Positions 25,543 through 34,171 of a stretch of DNA of 64,000 nucleotides are shown in pieces. The translations under genes and the position numbers were made by a program. The stretch comes from Arabiibacter massiliensis (GTDB lineage: Bacteria > Actinomycetota > Coriobacteriia > Coriobacteriales > Eggerthellaceae): positions 1,860,001-1,924,000 of the forward strand of contig NZ_LT827021.1 of NCBI RefSeq assembly GCF_900169505.1, read 5' to 3'. The notes below the pieces were generated by a model. It was not told the DNA's origin. It searched no databases and saw only the letters and a program-made list of their open reading frames with translations. The first letter of the stretch is position 1, and each line of letters begins with the position of its first letter.

Positions 25543-26616
25543 CTAGAGTATGCGCAAACTCGCGCGCAAGCTGTTGCGCAACACTTCCGGATCGATCCAT
25601 GGCTCCAAACAAGCCGCCGACTCAGCCGACGATGCCGGAGTAGGCGGCGCGGGCTCGCAAGTGCGCCGCGAGCATAGAATGCTCGAGTCTCTATAACGGT
25701 TCGCCATGCGTTTCAGGATGGCGACCACCTCGTCGCAACGCGGACGCGAGCAGGGATCACGCGCGAGGCATGCAAGCAAAAGAGCGTGAACGTCCGGAGG
25801 AAGGCGCTCTTCGATCCGAATAATCGAAGAGCGCCTGAACCAGGATATCCAATGCGATCGACCGGCTATCAGTCCCGCCGGAAAAGGATAGGGCCATGCC
25901 CCCGTCAGCATCTCGTGCGCCACAACGCCGAACGAGTAAACGTCGGCAGAATCGCCTCCGCAAGCCCAGCCCTCCTCCTCCGCCGCAACGATCTCCGGAG
26001 CCGAGTAACCGTATGTTCCGCAAGGGGGCGCCCCTTCATCGCCCTGGAAGAACAGCGTGTCGAAATCGACGAGGGATATCCGCTTGGTCCCGCCGGTCGA
26101 CACGATGATATTCGAGGGCTTGATGTCGCCATGGACGAGTTTTCGCCCGCGCTCCGTCATGAGGCTCAGGCCGTTGATCGCCTCGGCGAGCGCGAGCGCA
26201 AGCTCAAGCGCATCGACAAGAAGGCTTTCGCGCTTTTCGCACGCAGCAGTCGCCATGTGGCGGTCGAGAGACATGCCGCGCACCCACGGAGTCGCAATCC
26301 ATAAGAAGGCTGTTCCTTTTCCCGATTCTGCATGTCCCATCCCGAACGATACGAGGTCCGGCAGCGGACGCGGAACCGCGAGAGCTCCCGAACAGCCGTC
26401 TTCGCACCGTGACAATCGTTTCAAAACATCGAATTGCCGGAGTATCGCTTTTTCGCTGCCTCTCGTCACCTTCACGCAGTGTGCCGCCGCATCAGCGCGT
26501 TTTGCAGCTGGCGCGGCGATGCGGAACACTGAGGAACGCAAACTGCGCGATACGAGGACGAAGCCCTTCTGCGATGGATCTCGCAGACCCCTGGGCGGGA
26601 GATGAGTCAAAGCCAT
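25543..26616 (-). CDS. Soluble Ser/Thr protein kinase, first gene of the island
   Basis: 357 residues, no membrane helix. Kinase signatures are KLVHGDIKPSNIIV (HGD in place of HRD), LVDFDTLFF (DFD in place of DFG), GTYGYSAPEI (APE) and DVYSFGVVAHEMLTGAWPY. The glycine-rich loop is weak and the lysine motif is HCVKVTRG. Such changes are seen in some active bacterial kinases, so activity is likely but not certain. ATG at 26616 follows GGAGGAAAA. Farthest upstream gene of the leftward run, 49 bases before the FHA gene. Confidence 0.82.
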   Translation of the reverse strand: MALTHLPPRGLRDPSQKGFVLVSRSLRSSVFRIAAPAAKRADAAAHCVKVTRGSEKAILRQFDVLKRLSRCEDGCSGALAVPRPLPDLVSFGMGHAESGKGTAFLWIATPWVRGMSLDRHMATAACEKRESLLVDALELALALAEAINGLSLMTERGRKLVHGDIKPSNIIVSTGGTKRISLVDFDTLFFQGDEGAPPCGTYGYSAPEIVAAEEEGWACGGDSADVYSFGVVAHEMLTGAWPYPFPAGLIAGRSHWISWFRRSSIIRIEERLPPDVHALLLACLARDPCSRPRCDEVVAILKRMANRYRDSSILCSRRTCEPAPPTPASSAESAACLEPWIDPEVLRNSLRASLRIL

Positions 26617-26923
26617 TTTTCCTCCCGGTTCTCGGGGCCGATACCAGCGCACCCGGCAAAAACCGCTCAGAAGGAGAAAGCGAGGCGCGCATCGAGGGTA
26701 TTGTGCAACACCTCTGCACGGAGCGGCAGACGTTCGTCACGACCGATCGCATTCCTGTCAAAACTGACTAACGGCACGTAAATCTAAGCGGCGTCGCCAG
26801 CACGCTGCGCCTCTTCGCATTACAATAAGAGGATACTTTGTGGGCAGCAGTGCGCAGGGAAAAGGGGCGCATGAAAGAACACGCTGGCGAAATCCCGCCA
26901 GCCGCATCCTCCGACATTTTCTT
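26617..26923. other. 307-base gap between the kinase island and the LytTR regulator
   Basis: No credible gene. A hairpin lies at 26883-26902. The island promoter should be here on the minus strand. A TTGACA is present at 26757-26762 but has no matching -10 at 16-18 bases, so no promoter is called. Confidence 0.4.
26883..26902 (-). terminator. Hairpin terminator of the LytTR two-component operon
   Basis: GCTGGCG (26883-26889), loop AAATCC, CGCCAGC (26896-26902), followed on the minus strand by GTGTTCTTTC. It lies 22 bases after the regulator stop. Confidence 0.5.
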
Positions 26924-27631
26924 TTACTGCCTACCCAAATGGCGAAAGAAGGCTTCGCGGGTCGCCTTGCGCCTCTTTTGGCTGATGGGAACAATCTCGC
27001 CGGAACGCAGGACAAAGCAATCTTTGCGCGACTCCACAACGCGGTCCATGTTGACGAGAAAGCTCTTATGGCACTGGACGAACGAACCAGGCAGCTGCTC
27101 AACCAAATCGCCGAGCGTCGAATACGTTTCCAAAACCTCGCCACCCAGATGGATGCGCACTTTGCGTCGGTCGCTTTCGACAAAATCGATGGCATGGGGA
27201 CGCACAAGCTTCACCATGCCACCCGAACGGATGGCGAGCGTTAAGGCGCGAAGTTCATTCAATTTGGCAAGCGCTTTGTCAATCGCATCATCGAAATCGT
27301 CTTTGCTCACGGGCTTCGCCAGGAAGTACACATGCTCGGTTCGGTACACGCGTGTGCAGAATTCCAGATGGCCCGTCACATAGACTACCTGCGTCCCGCT
27401 TCCCGCAGGAAAGAGGCTTTGGACTACTTCGATGCCATTGGGTTCATGGGGGCCCAAATCGATGTCGATAAGCAAAATGTCAATCGGATCATCCGCGCTG
27501 CGCGCTTCCAAGCTTGCAGCATCGGCGACATAATCGACGCGCAACTCAGAGGCGCAAGGATGCGACTCTGCCAATTTTTGGAGAACCTCCCTATGGTCGG
27601 GATTATCCTCGACAATGAGCAAGCGATACAT
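26924..27631 (-). CDS. LytTR-family response regulator
   Basis: 235 residues. The receiver domain (1-120) has LLIVEDNPDH, the phosphoacceptor in ILLIDIDLG, VVYVTGH and FLAKPVS. The LytTR DNA-binding domain (130-235) shows VRPHAIDFVESDRRKVRIH and LPGSFVQCHKSFLVNMDRV. Such regulators control quorum, bacteriocin or surface functions. It is the last gene of a leftward operon behind three sensor genes. It ends just before the kinase island and could control it, but no shared operator was found. Confidence 0.9.
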   Translation of the reverse strand: MYRLLIVEDNPDHREVLQKLAESHPCASELRVDYVADAASLEARSADDPIDILLIDIDLGPHEPNGIEVVQSLFPAGSGTQVVYVTGHLEFCTRVYRTEHVYFLAKPVSKDDFDDAIDKALAKLNELRALTLAIRSGGMVKLVRPHAIDFVESDRRKVRIHLGGEVLETYSTLGDLVEQLPGSFVQCHKSFLVNMDRVVESRKDCFVLRSGEIVPISQKRRKATREAFFRHLGRQ

Positions 27632-27661
27632 GACAACATTCCAACTCTCGAGAGCTTTTCA

Positions 27662-28633
27662 CTACGATGCGCTTTTGATGCTGCCCAAGTATAATTGATC
27701 ATCTGCCGCAGAATCCACCCGAAGCAACACCGTTGTAGTGAACACGCCGGCTGCCTGGGCGGTTTCAAGTTTGCCATCGTGGCGATCGGCGAGGGACTGA
27801 AGGATGCTGAGACCCCAACCGTGCCGAGGCAGAGCGGCTCCCCTTCTGCGCGGCGCACGATGGGCAACCGATTCAGACGTCACGCAGCTGTTCTTCATGT
27901 GAACCACCAAATACCCCGTGTTTTCGCGCGCGCTCAGCTCCACGAACCGCTCTCCCTCGGGCACCTTGACGCAGGCGTTGATGGCGTTGTCCAGCATATT
28001 CGAGAACACCGCGCACAACTCCACGCTGGAAAGCCCTATATCGTCGGCAACCGCCAGGTTGAGCGTCAGGCGGATATCATTTTTGTCGCATTCGGCGGCC
28101 TTCATCGAAACGAGCGCGTCCACCACGCGATGCTCGCACGTGCGCTTGCATGTTGCGTCCATAAGACCCACTGCCCTCATCAGCCCGCGCGATGCCTGCT
28201 CGGCTTCGCGTTGATCCAGCAGCTTTTCCACAGCCGACAGTTCGCGGGCAACGTCCTCGCGTACGCGGCAGGCCTCCTCGATGTCTGCAGACAGCCGCCG
28301 CAGGTAATCCTCCTGCGCGTGCAGCTGCTCTTCGAGAAGACGTACGCGCTCGCGCGACAGCTCGCGCTCCTCCGACTCCCCCAGCATCTTGAACAAAACC
28401 AGATCAACCGGACCGCACAGAATGCTCACGGCTACGATCAGGACGAACATCCAAAGGGGCAGATCGTACGCAATCGCGTAGTAGAGCAGAAACGCCGCAA
28501 TGCACAGCTGGCTGAAGGGAAACAGCAGGTTGATGAGCAGGCGCGCAGGGGCGATGCCGCGGAGCCTGCGCGCGAGCATCACCATGAACGCGCACATCAG
28601 CAGAAGCGCGCCTATCGCTATGGCGTTTCTCAT
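27662..28633 (-). CDS. Sensor kinase with ATP-binding domain but no phosphoacceptor His
   Basis: 323 residues. Two or three N-terminal membrane helices (1-85), a long coiled linker, then a GHKL ATPase domain: VELCAVFSNMLDNAINAC (N box) and RHGWGLSILQSLADRHDGKL (G box). Where the two upstream sensor genes have MRHDVGNQ and MRHDVRNQ, this protein reads VREDVARE, so the expected phosphoacceptor His is Glu. It has the catalytic part only and would need a partner in trans. It overlaps the upstream gene by 4 bases (ATGA). Confidence 0.82.
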   Translation of the reverse strand: MRNAIAIGALLLMCAFMVMLARRLRGIAPARLLINLLFPFSQLCIAAFLLYYAIAYDLPLWMFVLIVAVSILCGPVDLVLFKMLGESEERELSRERVRLLEEQLHAQEDYLRRLSADIEEACRVREDVARELSAVEKLLDQREAEQASRGLMRAVGLMDATCKRTCEHRVVDALVSMKAAECDKNDIRLTLNLAVADDIGLSSVELCAVFSNMLDNAINACVKVPEGERFVELSARENTGYLVVHMKNSCVTSESVAHRAPRRRGAALPRHGWGLSILQSLADRHDGKLETAQAAGVFTTTVLLRVDSAADDQLYLGSIKSAS

Positions 28634-29523
28634 GACCGAACAACCTCCTCGCCTGCGCTGGAACCGGCAAGCATCTCGCTCACCCGGCCGAGGTGCTCAT
28701 ACGCCTCGTGAAACCTTCCCCGATTCGACAACGCGAGCACCACCTGCACCTGATTCCCCACATCATGGCGCATCTTCAACGTGCGCTCGATGTCTTCAAC
28801 CAACTCTCCGCATTGCGCGAGGTAGCCGTCGAGCTGCTCTTCAAGCAATGTCGCGCGCTCATCGTCGCGGCGTTTCTGAGTGTAGCGGCTCATCGCCGCG
28901 AACAACAGCGCATCAGCCGCGAAGCCCATCAAAGACAGTGCTACGCCCACCGCATAATACCGCAGGGAATTCTCGATATAGCCCATCGGCAAAATGATCA
29001 TGATGCTTGCCAACACGAGCTGAATGACGGAGAAAAGGGCCGGTAGGCGCGCAGACTTCTCCCTCTCGTGCCTTTTGGGGGGAAAGCGACGCACAAGCCG
29101 GTAAAGCACGGTGAGCAGCAGAGCCACGAGCACGAAATGGAGTGCGTGGGTCACGGCAAACGCGCCCAGGTTGGCGCGCACCGCGTTGTAATCACCCACC
29201 GGCGTGCCCGTCACGGTTATCCAGAGCGCTCCGCCCGGCAGATCGGCGAAGAACAGCACGAAGTGGGCCAGCGCCACGATAAGGATCCGGCGAGCCAGGC
29301 CGCCCTCGGACAAAACGATGGGAACGAGAGCGGGGGCAATCGCCGCCACCAGCCGAAACTCGACGCTCGTGATTGAGCGCGTGCCGGCTATGAACAACAC
29401 GAAAGCCATTTCCAGCACCCAGTACAAAACCGGTCTGCGAATATCAAGCATCTTGGTGAGCGCATACGCGAACAGCGTCTGAACAGGAAGGACTCCGACA
29501 ATATCGAGAAGAACGTCGGGCAT
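28630..29523 (-). CDS. Sensor protein with phosphoacceptor helix, no ATPase domain (B)
   Basis: 297 residues with about six membrane helices in the first 200. A cytoplasmic helix contains TLKMRHDVGNQVQVVLALSNRGRFHEAYEHL, the HDxxN phosphoacceptor helix of LytS/AgrC/SpoOB-type kinases. The protein stops 50 residues later, so there is no ATP-binding domain. It is the same length as its upstream neighbour and a clear paralogue. It overlaps it by one base (TAATG). It probably needs the ATPase domain of the gene at 27662. Confidence 0.8.
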   Translation of the reverse strand: MPDVLLDIVGVLPVQTLFAYALTKMLDIRRPVLYWVLEMAFVLFIAGTRSITSVEFRLVAAIAPALVPIVLSEGGLARRILIVALAHFVLFFADLPGGALWITVTGTPVGDYNAVRANLGAFAVTHALHFVLVALLLTVLYRLVRRFPPKRHEREKSARLPALFSVIQLVLASIMIILPMGYIENSLRYYAVGVALSLMGFAADALLFAAMSRYTQKRRDDERATLLEEQLDGYLAQCGELVEDIERTLKMRHDVGNQVQVVLALSNRGRFHEAYEHLGRVSEMLAGSSAGEEVVRS

Positions 29524-30416
29524 TAGGAACGATACCCCGCTTCACCGGATTGAGGCTGCTTCGCAAGCGAAGCGCCGAACGCCGCTACATGCTCGCGAGC
29601 ACGTACGAGGTCGCCGCGCTCGGCAAGCGCCAGGGCAGCATGAGCTTGATTGCGCACGTCATGACGCATCTTCGCTGTGCGCTCGGCCTCTTCGACGAAC
29701 GTATCGCATTGCGCCAAACACTCGTCGAGATGTTGCTGCAGCAAGGCGGCGCGCTGATCTTCGCGGCGCTTGCGAGCGAATCGACCCGCCGACGTCATCA
29801 ACGCAAAGTCGGCGGCAAGGCAGAGCAGCGAAAGCACGGCAGTGCCGAAATAGAGCACGTCTGACCCCTGGCGCAGGTACACGCCGCACGCAAGCGCCAG
29901 GGCCAGCATGAGCGCCTGCGCGACGGGGAACCATACGAAGTTCTGCAGCCCTTGCGCCTGATCGCTGTCAAAACGCTTGAGCGTGGCATCTATGGCCGCG
30001 AACAGGACCGCTAAGATGATCAGGTGCATGACGTGGGTAAACGTATAAGCGCCAAGATTGCTCCAGGCCGAGCTGAACTCTATTGCCTCAAGGCCGGTCA
30101 TAAGATACCACGAGCTGATGGAAACAAGCTCCGCAACGATGATGCACACGTTCACCAAGGCCACGACCAGCAGCCTGCGCAAGACCCCATCGGTTGCCAC
30201 GGCGAACGGAATCACCCCGGAGCCCATGATGAGGAAGAGGAGCCGGACGGTGGCGCCGATCTCGTTGCGCGCCGCGAGAACAAACAGCATGAACGGGGCG
30301 AGCAGGATGAGGAACAGCACGTTCGAGCGCATGTGCAGCAGCCGTATCCAAGCATACGTGATAAGGATATCGGACGCGAACGTGCCGATGACGCCCGCCA
30401 CCGCGCTCAAGTCCAT
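29523..30416 (-). CDS. Sensor protein with phosphoacceptor helix, no ATPase domain (A)
   Basis: 297 residues, first gene of the two-component operon. About six membrane helices precede a cytoplasmic helix with AERTAKMRHDVRNQAHAALALAERGD. Like its neighbour it ends shortly after the phosphoacceptor helix. ATG at 30416 has AAGGGGG 8 bases upstream; a GTG eight codons earlier is less likely. The pair may sense different signals or form a heteromer with the catalytic protein. Confidence 0.8.
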   Translation of the reverse strand: MDLSAVAGVIGTFASDILITYAWIRLLHMRSNVLFLILLAPFMLFVLAARNEIGATVRLLFLIMGSGVIPFAVATDGVLRRLLVVALVNVCIIVAELVSISSWYLMTGLEAIEFSSAWSNLGAYTFTHVMHLIILAVLFAAIDATLKRFDSDQAQGLQNFVWFPVAQALMLALALACGVYLRQGSDVLYFGTAVLSLLCLAADFALMTSAGRFARKRREDQRAALLQQHLDECLAQCDTFVEEAERTAKMRHDVRNQAHAALALAERGDLVRAREHVAAFGASLAKQPQSGEAGYRS

Positions 30417-30550
30417 TGCCGCACCCCCTTCCCCTCGCACGTTCGCCCCATGCGTTCATGCAAACGGTACCATAGCTTGCGCGTCAGGCGTGCGAAGTCC
30501 GGCGCAGAGGTCGCGCACTTCGGAGAAAACGTAGGCTGCGAGGCGTGCGC

Positions 30551-31213
30551 CTATCCGCGTGCCTCAAGATCATCGGCAATCGCGTCGCTCCAGTCTTCGG
30601 ACAGCACCTGCTGCTCGCGCAGGTTGCAGGTGGCCTGCGCGACGGCCCCGAACATCACCGCGGATCCCTCGCCGTCGGCCACGTAGCGCGCCGCCCGCGC
30701 GGCCGGGATGCCTATCCTCCCCGCCTCCTTCGCCGCGTCGATGTTCGCGCCGAGGAACAAAAACTCCCACCCTTGCTCCTCGCGCTCGCTTATCAGGCGC
30801 TTGACATCATCGTACGAGTAGCGGCGGCTCGCGTTCTCCATGCCGTCGGTGGTGATGACGAAGATGGTCTTGTCCGGCTTGAACCCGTCGGGCAGGTAGC
30901 GCTGCACCATGGCGATGTGCTTGATGGAGCCGCCCACCGCATCGAGCAGGGCCGTCGAGCCGCGCACGGAGTAGTCGTCGCTCGTGAGCGGCCGCACCTG
31001 CTGCAGGTCTGCCCGGTCGTGCAGCACGAGCGTCTCGTGGTCGAACAGCACCGTGGAGAGAACCGCCTGCCCGGGCTGCTGGCGATGCTGCTCAAGCACT
31101 GCGTTGAAGCCGCCGATAGTATCCGTTTCCAGGCCGGCCATCGACCCGCTGCGATCTAGCAGGAACACGAGCTCAGTCGTTGCGTGCCCGGTTGTCGTTT
31201 CGTTGGCGTTCAT
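30551..31213 (-). CDS. VWA-domain protein (TerY/YfbK-like)
   Basis: 220 residues forming one von Willebrand A domain. The metal-ion site is LVFLLDRSGSMAG with a Thr in VRGSTALLDAVGG and Asp in VITTDGMENAS. No signal peptide, so intracellular. Such VWA proteins act as metal-dependent docking modules, often beside kinases, phosphatases or tellurite-type stress genes. ATG at 31213 has AGAAGGAG before it; an upstream in-frame start is unsupported. It is followed in the same direction, from 120 bases upstream, by the macro-domain gene. Confidence 0.87.
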   Translation of the reverse strand: MNANETTTGHATTELVFLLDRSGSMAGLETDTIGGFNAVLEQHRQQPGQAVLSTVLFDHETLVLHDRADLQQVRPLTSDDYSVRGSTALLDAVGGSIKHIAMVQRYLPDGFKPDKTIFVITTDGMENASRRYSYDDVKRLISEREEQGWEFLFLGANIDAAKEAGRIGIPAARAARYVADGEGSAVMFGAVAQATCNLREQQVLSEDWSDAIADDLEARG

Positions 31214-31333
31214 GTTCGCTCCTTCTCTTTGGCTTGAGGGAGCCCCGCGCATCGGAGCCCCGCCGACAAAGCCACTATAGAAGGGAACACGCGCCATAAG
31301 GTCGCCTCGTAGGCGACAATCGCGCGCTGAGCC

Positions 31334-32374
31334 TTACGAGCCCAGTAGCATCTGGTCGAAGGCGAACAGCGTCTCGTTGATGACGAACAGGTCGTACTCC
31401 TGCCGCCGGATGAAATACTCCACGATCACGTCAAACTTACTCGCGTGCGAGAGCGCGAATCCGGCCTTCTCGAGCAGGCCCTTCGTCTCTTCGAGCGAGA
31501 GCCGCAGCGCCACGGCGAACGCGAGCGCCGTGGGCTTGCTGGGGCGGTACGCCTTGTCGCTGCGGATCTTCGAGAACAGCTTGCGGCTGACGTTCGCGCG
31601 CTTGTACGCCTCCACGTCGGTCATGCTGCGCTCATCGATGAGGCGCAGCAAACACTCAGAGAACGACTCATCCAGGTTGTCCACGAGCTGGGAGAGGTCT
31701 TCTGCCTGCGAGGCGGTCGCGCTTCGAGCGGCGACTCTCGGGGCAGCAGGCTGCACGCGCCGGCTGCGGAGTTCAGTATCCTCGAAGCTGAATCCTGCAG
31801 CGAGTTCATCGCTCAGGACCGCCGTCCCCAGGTAGTCATACGCCTTCTCATAGGTGTCGTCGATGTACTGCCGCACCGACGCGAACAGCGACTCCCCGAT
31901 GTCGAACGACGCGCGGTCGAACACCACGAGGTAGATGTCGACGTCATGGTCGGCCAGGAAGCTCGCGAACGCCTCGAGCGCGATGGCCAGCGCCGCCGGC
32001 TTGGGGAAGCCGAATGCACCGGTGGAGATGAGCGGGAACGCCACCGACTCGACGCCAAGCTCCTCAGCACGGGCGAGAGCTGCGTCGTAGCATTGCCGAA
32101 GCAGCGCCGCCTCGCCTTCATCCCCGCCGCGCCAGATGGGCCCCACCGCGTGGATGATGTAGCGGGCGGGCAGCGCGAACCCCGGCGTGACCACCGCCCC
32201 GCCCACCGGGCAGACGCCGATGGCGCGACATGCGCGCGCAAGCTCCTCATGCCCGGCGCCGTGGAACAGCGAGCCGCACACGCCCCCGCCCGCCAGCAGC
32301 TGGGCGTTCGCGGCGTTCACTACCGCGTCCACCCGCATATGCGCTATATCGTCGCGAACGATCCGAAACGGCAT
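31334..32374 (-). CDS. Macro-domain protein with C-terminal helix-turn-helix-like domain
   Basis: 346 residues. The macro domain (1-165) has DAVVNAANAQLLAGGGVCGSLF and a substrate loop LISTGAFGFPK, so it should bind or hydrolyse ADP-ribose-type nucleotides. A short linker leads to a C-terminal domain (about 240-346) with YKRANVSRKLFSKIRSD and PSKPTALAFAVALRLSLEET, an XRE-like helical domain seen fused to macro domains in Firmicutes and Actinobacteria. This suggests regulation or RNA/DNA binding coupled to ADP-ribose. A TATACT box lies at 32425-32430. Confidence 0.87.
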   Translation of the reverse strand: MPFRIVRDDIAHMRVDAVVNAANAQLLAGGGVCGSLFHGAGHEELARACRAIGVCPVGGAVVTPGFALPARYIIHAVGPIWRGGDEGEAALLRQCYDAALARAEELGVESVAFPLISTGAFGFPKPAALAIALEAFASFLADHDVDIYLVVFDRASFDIGESLFASVRQYIDDTYEKAYDYLGTAVLSDELAAGFSFEDTELRSRRVQPAAPRVAARSATASQAEDLSQLVDNLDESFSECLLRLIDERSMTDVEAYKRANVSRKLFSKIRSDKAYRPSKPTALAFAVALRLSLEETKGLLEKAGFALSHASKFDVIVEYFIRRQEYDLFVINETLFAFDQMLLGS

Positions 32375-32424
32375 GACGTCGACCCCTTTCCTTCCACGAA
32401 AACGATGACGCAAAGAACGAGAAC

Positions 32425-32430
32425 AGTATA
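32425..32430 (-). promoter_or_regulatory. -10 element (TATACT) of the macro-domain gene
   Basis: TATACT on the minus strand 51 bases before the start codon. The divergent TATAAT of the next gene is 62 bases away. Confidence 0.45.
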
Positions 32431-32491
32431 CCAGCGGCTGCAAAGCCTTTTCGAAGCTGCGACTCGGTCTGTCAGTGGCGGTGTTTCAAGT

Positions 32492-32497
32492 TATAAT
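32492..32497 (+). promoter_or_regulatory. -10 element (TATAAT) of the AlbA_2 regulator
   Basis: Consensus TATAAT, with CTGTCA 17 bases upstream as a weak -35. Start codon 39 bases downstream behind AAAGGAG. Confidence 0.6.
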
Positions 32498-32535
32498 CGA
32501 AAGTCGAAAAGCCGGACGGGAAAGGAGAACCTGCT

Positions 32536-34119
32536 ATGAAACGCGAGGATATTCGCCGCTTGGCGCACGAGCTCCTGGCATCCCGTCATGTTGAAAGCGA
32601 CTTCATCGAATACAAGAAATCAGCTGAGTTCAAGGGCGGCATCCTCAAAACGATGTGCGCTTTCGCCAACAATTACATGAACAGGGAAATCGGGCTTCTG
32701 TTCATCGGTGTCGAAGAAGAGGACGCGCAGGACGGACGGAAGGCCGTGCCCGTTCTGCCCATAGCCGGCATCGACGAGGCGAATCTGGAAACGACCGAGA
32801 ACACGCTGAAGTCGCTTGTCGCCTGCGTCGTGCCCAAACCCATCGTGCATTTCATCGTAGACGAATTCGACGACCGCTCGTATCTCATCGTGGCCATCGA
32901 GCCAGGCTCCGCAGGCCCATACGAGACGAAAGAGGTCGCTTCGAAAAAGCACGGCATCAAACCGGGGCGCTACATCCGCGTGTCCCGCGACACCGTGCCG
33001 CCGAACCACACGCAGGAATTCCACTTGTTGAAGAAGTTCGCCGACTACCATTTCAGCTCGGAGCTCAACGAACGCGCCACGCTCGACGACCTCAACTACG
33101 AGTACATGCGCGAGTACCTGGTGCAGACTGGAGCACGCGAAGACGTCCGCACGCTCTCCAAGCTCGAGATGGCGAAAAGCATGGGACTTGTATCCGAAAG
33201 CGACTTCGGAGGCCTGCGCGTCAAGAATTTCGCGGTCCTCATGTTCGCCAACAGGCCCCGAGATTTTATCAAGGGCGCTTACGTCGAGGTTATCAGCGAC
33301 ATCATGGACGATACCGACCGCATGTCGGCGGAAACGTTCGAAGGGCCCATCTGGGTGCAGGCGCAATTCGTAGGGACGTACTTCAAAAACGTCATCGAGC
33401 GATCGTTCACCGTTCGCACGCCGGGAATCGACCAGCATCGCATCGTCTACAACTACCCTGCTCAGGCCTTCGAGGAACTTGCGACCAATATGATCCTGCA
33501 CCGGCAGTACGATGACGAGAACTACGGCGGCATTTACGTGTACGCGGACAAGATCGTGTTCGTCAATCACAACCGCCCCATACCGCCCGTCACCATAGAA
33601 GCCATGAACAACGACGTCGAGTTTCCCAAGCGCGTGTACGAGAATCCCGAAATCAAGGAGATGTTCCACGCCCTCCATCTCATCGAGAGCTACGGCTCGG
33701 GCATTCGTCGCGCGAAGAGCGCCCTCGAGGAGAACGGCTCGCCCGCGCTACGCTTCGAACCCGACAACGACACCGACGAGCTCACCATGGTCACCATGTT
33801 CATAAACCCGGAGTTCGCTGCGATGGAAGCTGCGGTAGATCGGGCACTCACGGGCAAAGGGACGAACGGGAGTGACGGTGTAAATGAAAAAACTACCCAG
33901 AAAACTACCCAGAAAACTACCCAGAAAGTAAAGCTCACTGCAAAGGATCAGGAAACGCTCGCAGAGTTCGAGCAAAATCCGCACCAAACCATCGAGCAAG
34001 CGGCTCGCACGCTGGGCATAAGCGTCGATGCTGCGAAAAAACGCGTTGGGAAGCTGCAGCGGATTGGAATGCTCGAGCACGTCGGGCCGAACAAAGGCGG
34101 CCATTGGAGAATCGTTTAG
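32536..34119 (+). CDS. AlbA_2/Schlafen-like ATP-binding regulator with C-terminal HTH
   Basis: 527 residues. The AlbA_2 (divergent AAA-4) domain covers about 10-130: ESDFIEYKKSAEFKGGILKTMCAFAN, then GLLFIGVEE. A GHKL-like HATPase_c_4 domain follows near 300-410 (FEELATNMILHRQYD, LIESYGSGIRRAK). Residues 450-464 are three exact KTTQ repeats encoded by three 12-bp units. The C-terminus is a winged-helix-like HTH (IEQAARTLGISVDAAKKRVGKLQRIG). The family is thought to regulate transcription or RNA in stress or phage defence. It is transcribed alone from a good promoter. Confidence 0.85.
   Translation: MKREDIRRLAHELLASRHVESDFIEYKKSAEFKGGILKTMCAFANNYMNREIGLLFIGVEEEDAQDGRKAVPVLPIAGIDEANLETTENTLKSLVACVVPKPIVHFIVDEFDDRSYLIVAIEPGSAGPYETKEVASKKHGIKPGRYIRVSRDTVPPNHTQEFHLLKKFADYHFSSELNERATLDDLNYEYMREYLVQTGAREDVRTLSKLEMAKSMGLVSESDFGGLRVKNFAVLMFANRPRDFIKGAYVEVISDIMDDTDRMSAETFEGPIWVQAQFVGTYFKNVIERSFTVRTPGIDQHRIVYNYPAQAFEELATNMILHRQYDDENYGGIYVYADKIVFVNHNRPIPPVTIEAMNNDVEFPKRVYENPEIKEMFHALHLIESYGSGIRRAKSALEENGSPALRFEPDNDTDELTMVTMFINPEFAAMEAAVDRALTGKGTNGSDGVNEKTTQKTTQKTTQKVKLTAKDQETLAEFEQNPHQTIEQAARTLGISVDAAKKRVGKLQRIGMLEHVGPNKGGHWRIV
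33889..33924 (+). repeat. Three tandem 12-bp units (aaaactacccag)
   Basis: Three perfect copies at 33889-33900, 33901-33912 and 33913-33924, inside the AlbA_2 regulator gene, giving KTTQ repeats in the linker before the HTH. Copy-number change would keep the frame and alter linker length. Confidence 0.9.
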
Positions 34120-34131
34120 TCAGAAAAGGCG

Positions 34132-34162
34132 GGAGCCCCGCATCACCTTGGTGCGGGGCTCC
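34132..34162. terminator. Bidirectional terminator between AlbA_2 regulator and oxidoreductase operon
   Basis: Perfect 11-bp stem GGAGCCCCGCA (34132-34142) with TGCGGGGCTCC (34152-34162). On the minus strand it is followed by GCCTTTTC, so it should end the 2-oxoacid oxidoreductase operon; it also lies 12 bases after the regulator stop. Confidence 0.75.
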
Positions 34163-34171
34163 GGACGTAAA

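Noticed and set aside
26757..26762. TTGACA as -35 of the kinase island promoter
   Set aside because: No -10-like hexamer at 16-18 bases downstream on the minus strand.
33889..33924. Phase-variable on/off switch at the 12-bp repeats
   Set aside because: The unit is a multiple of three, so slippage cannot break the frame.
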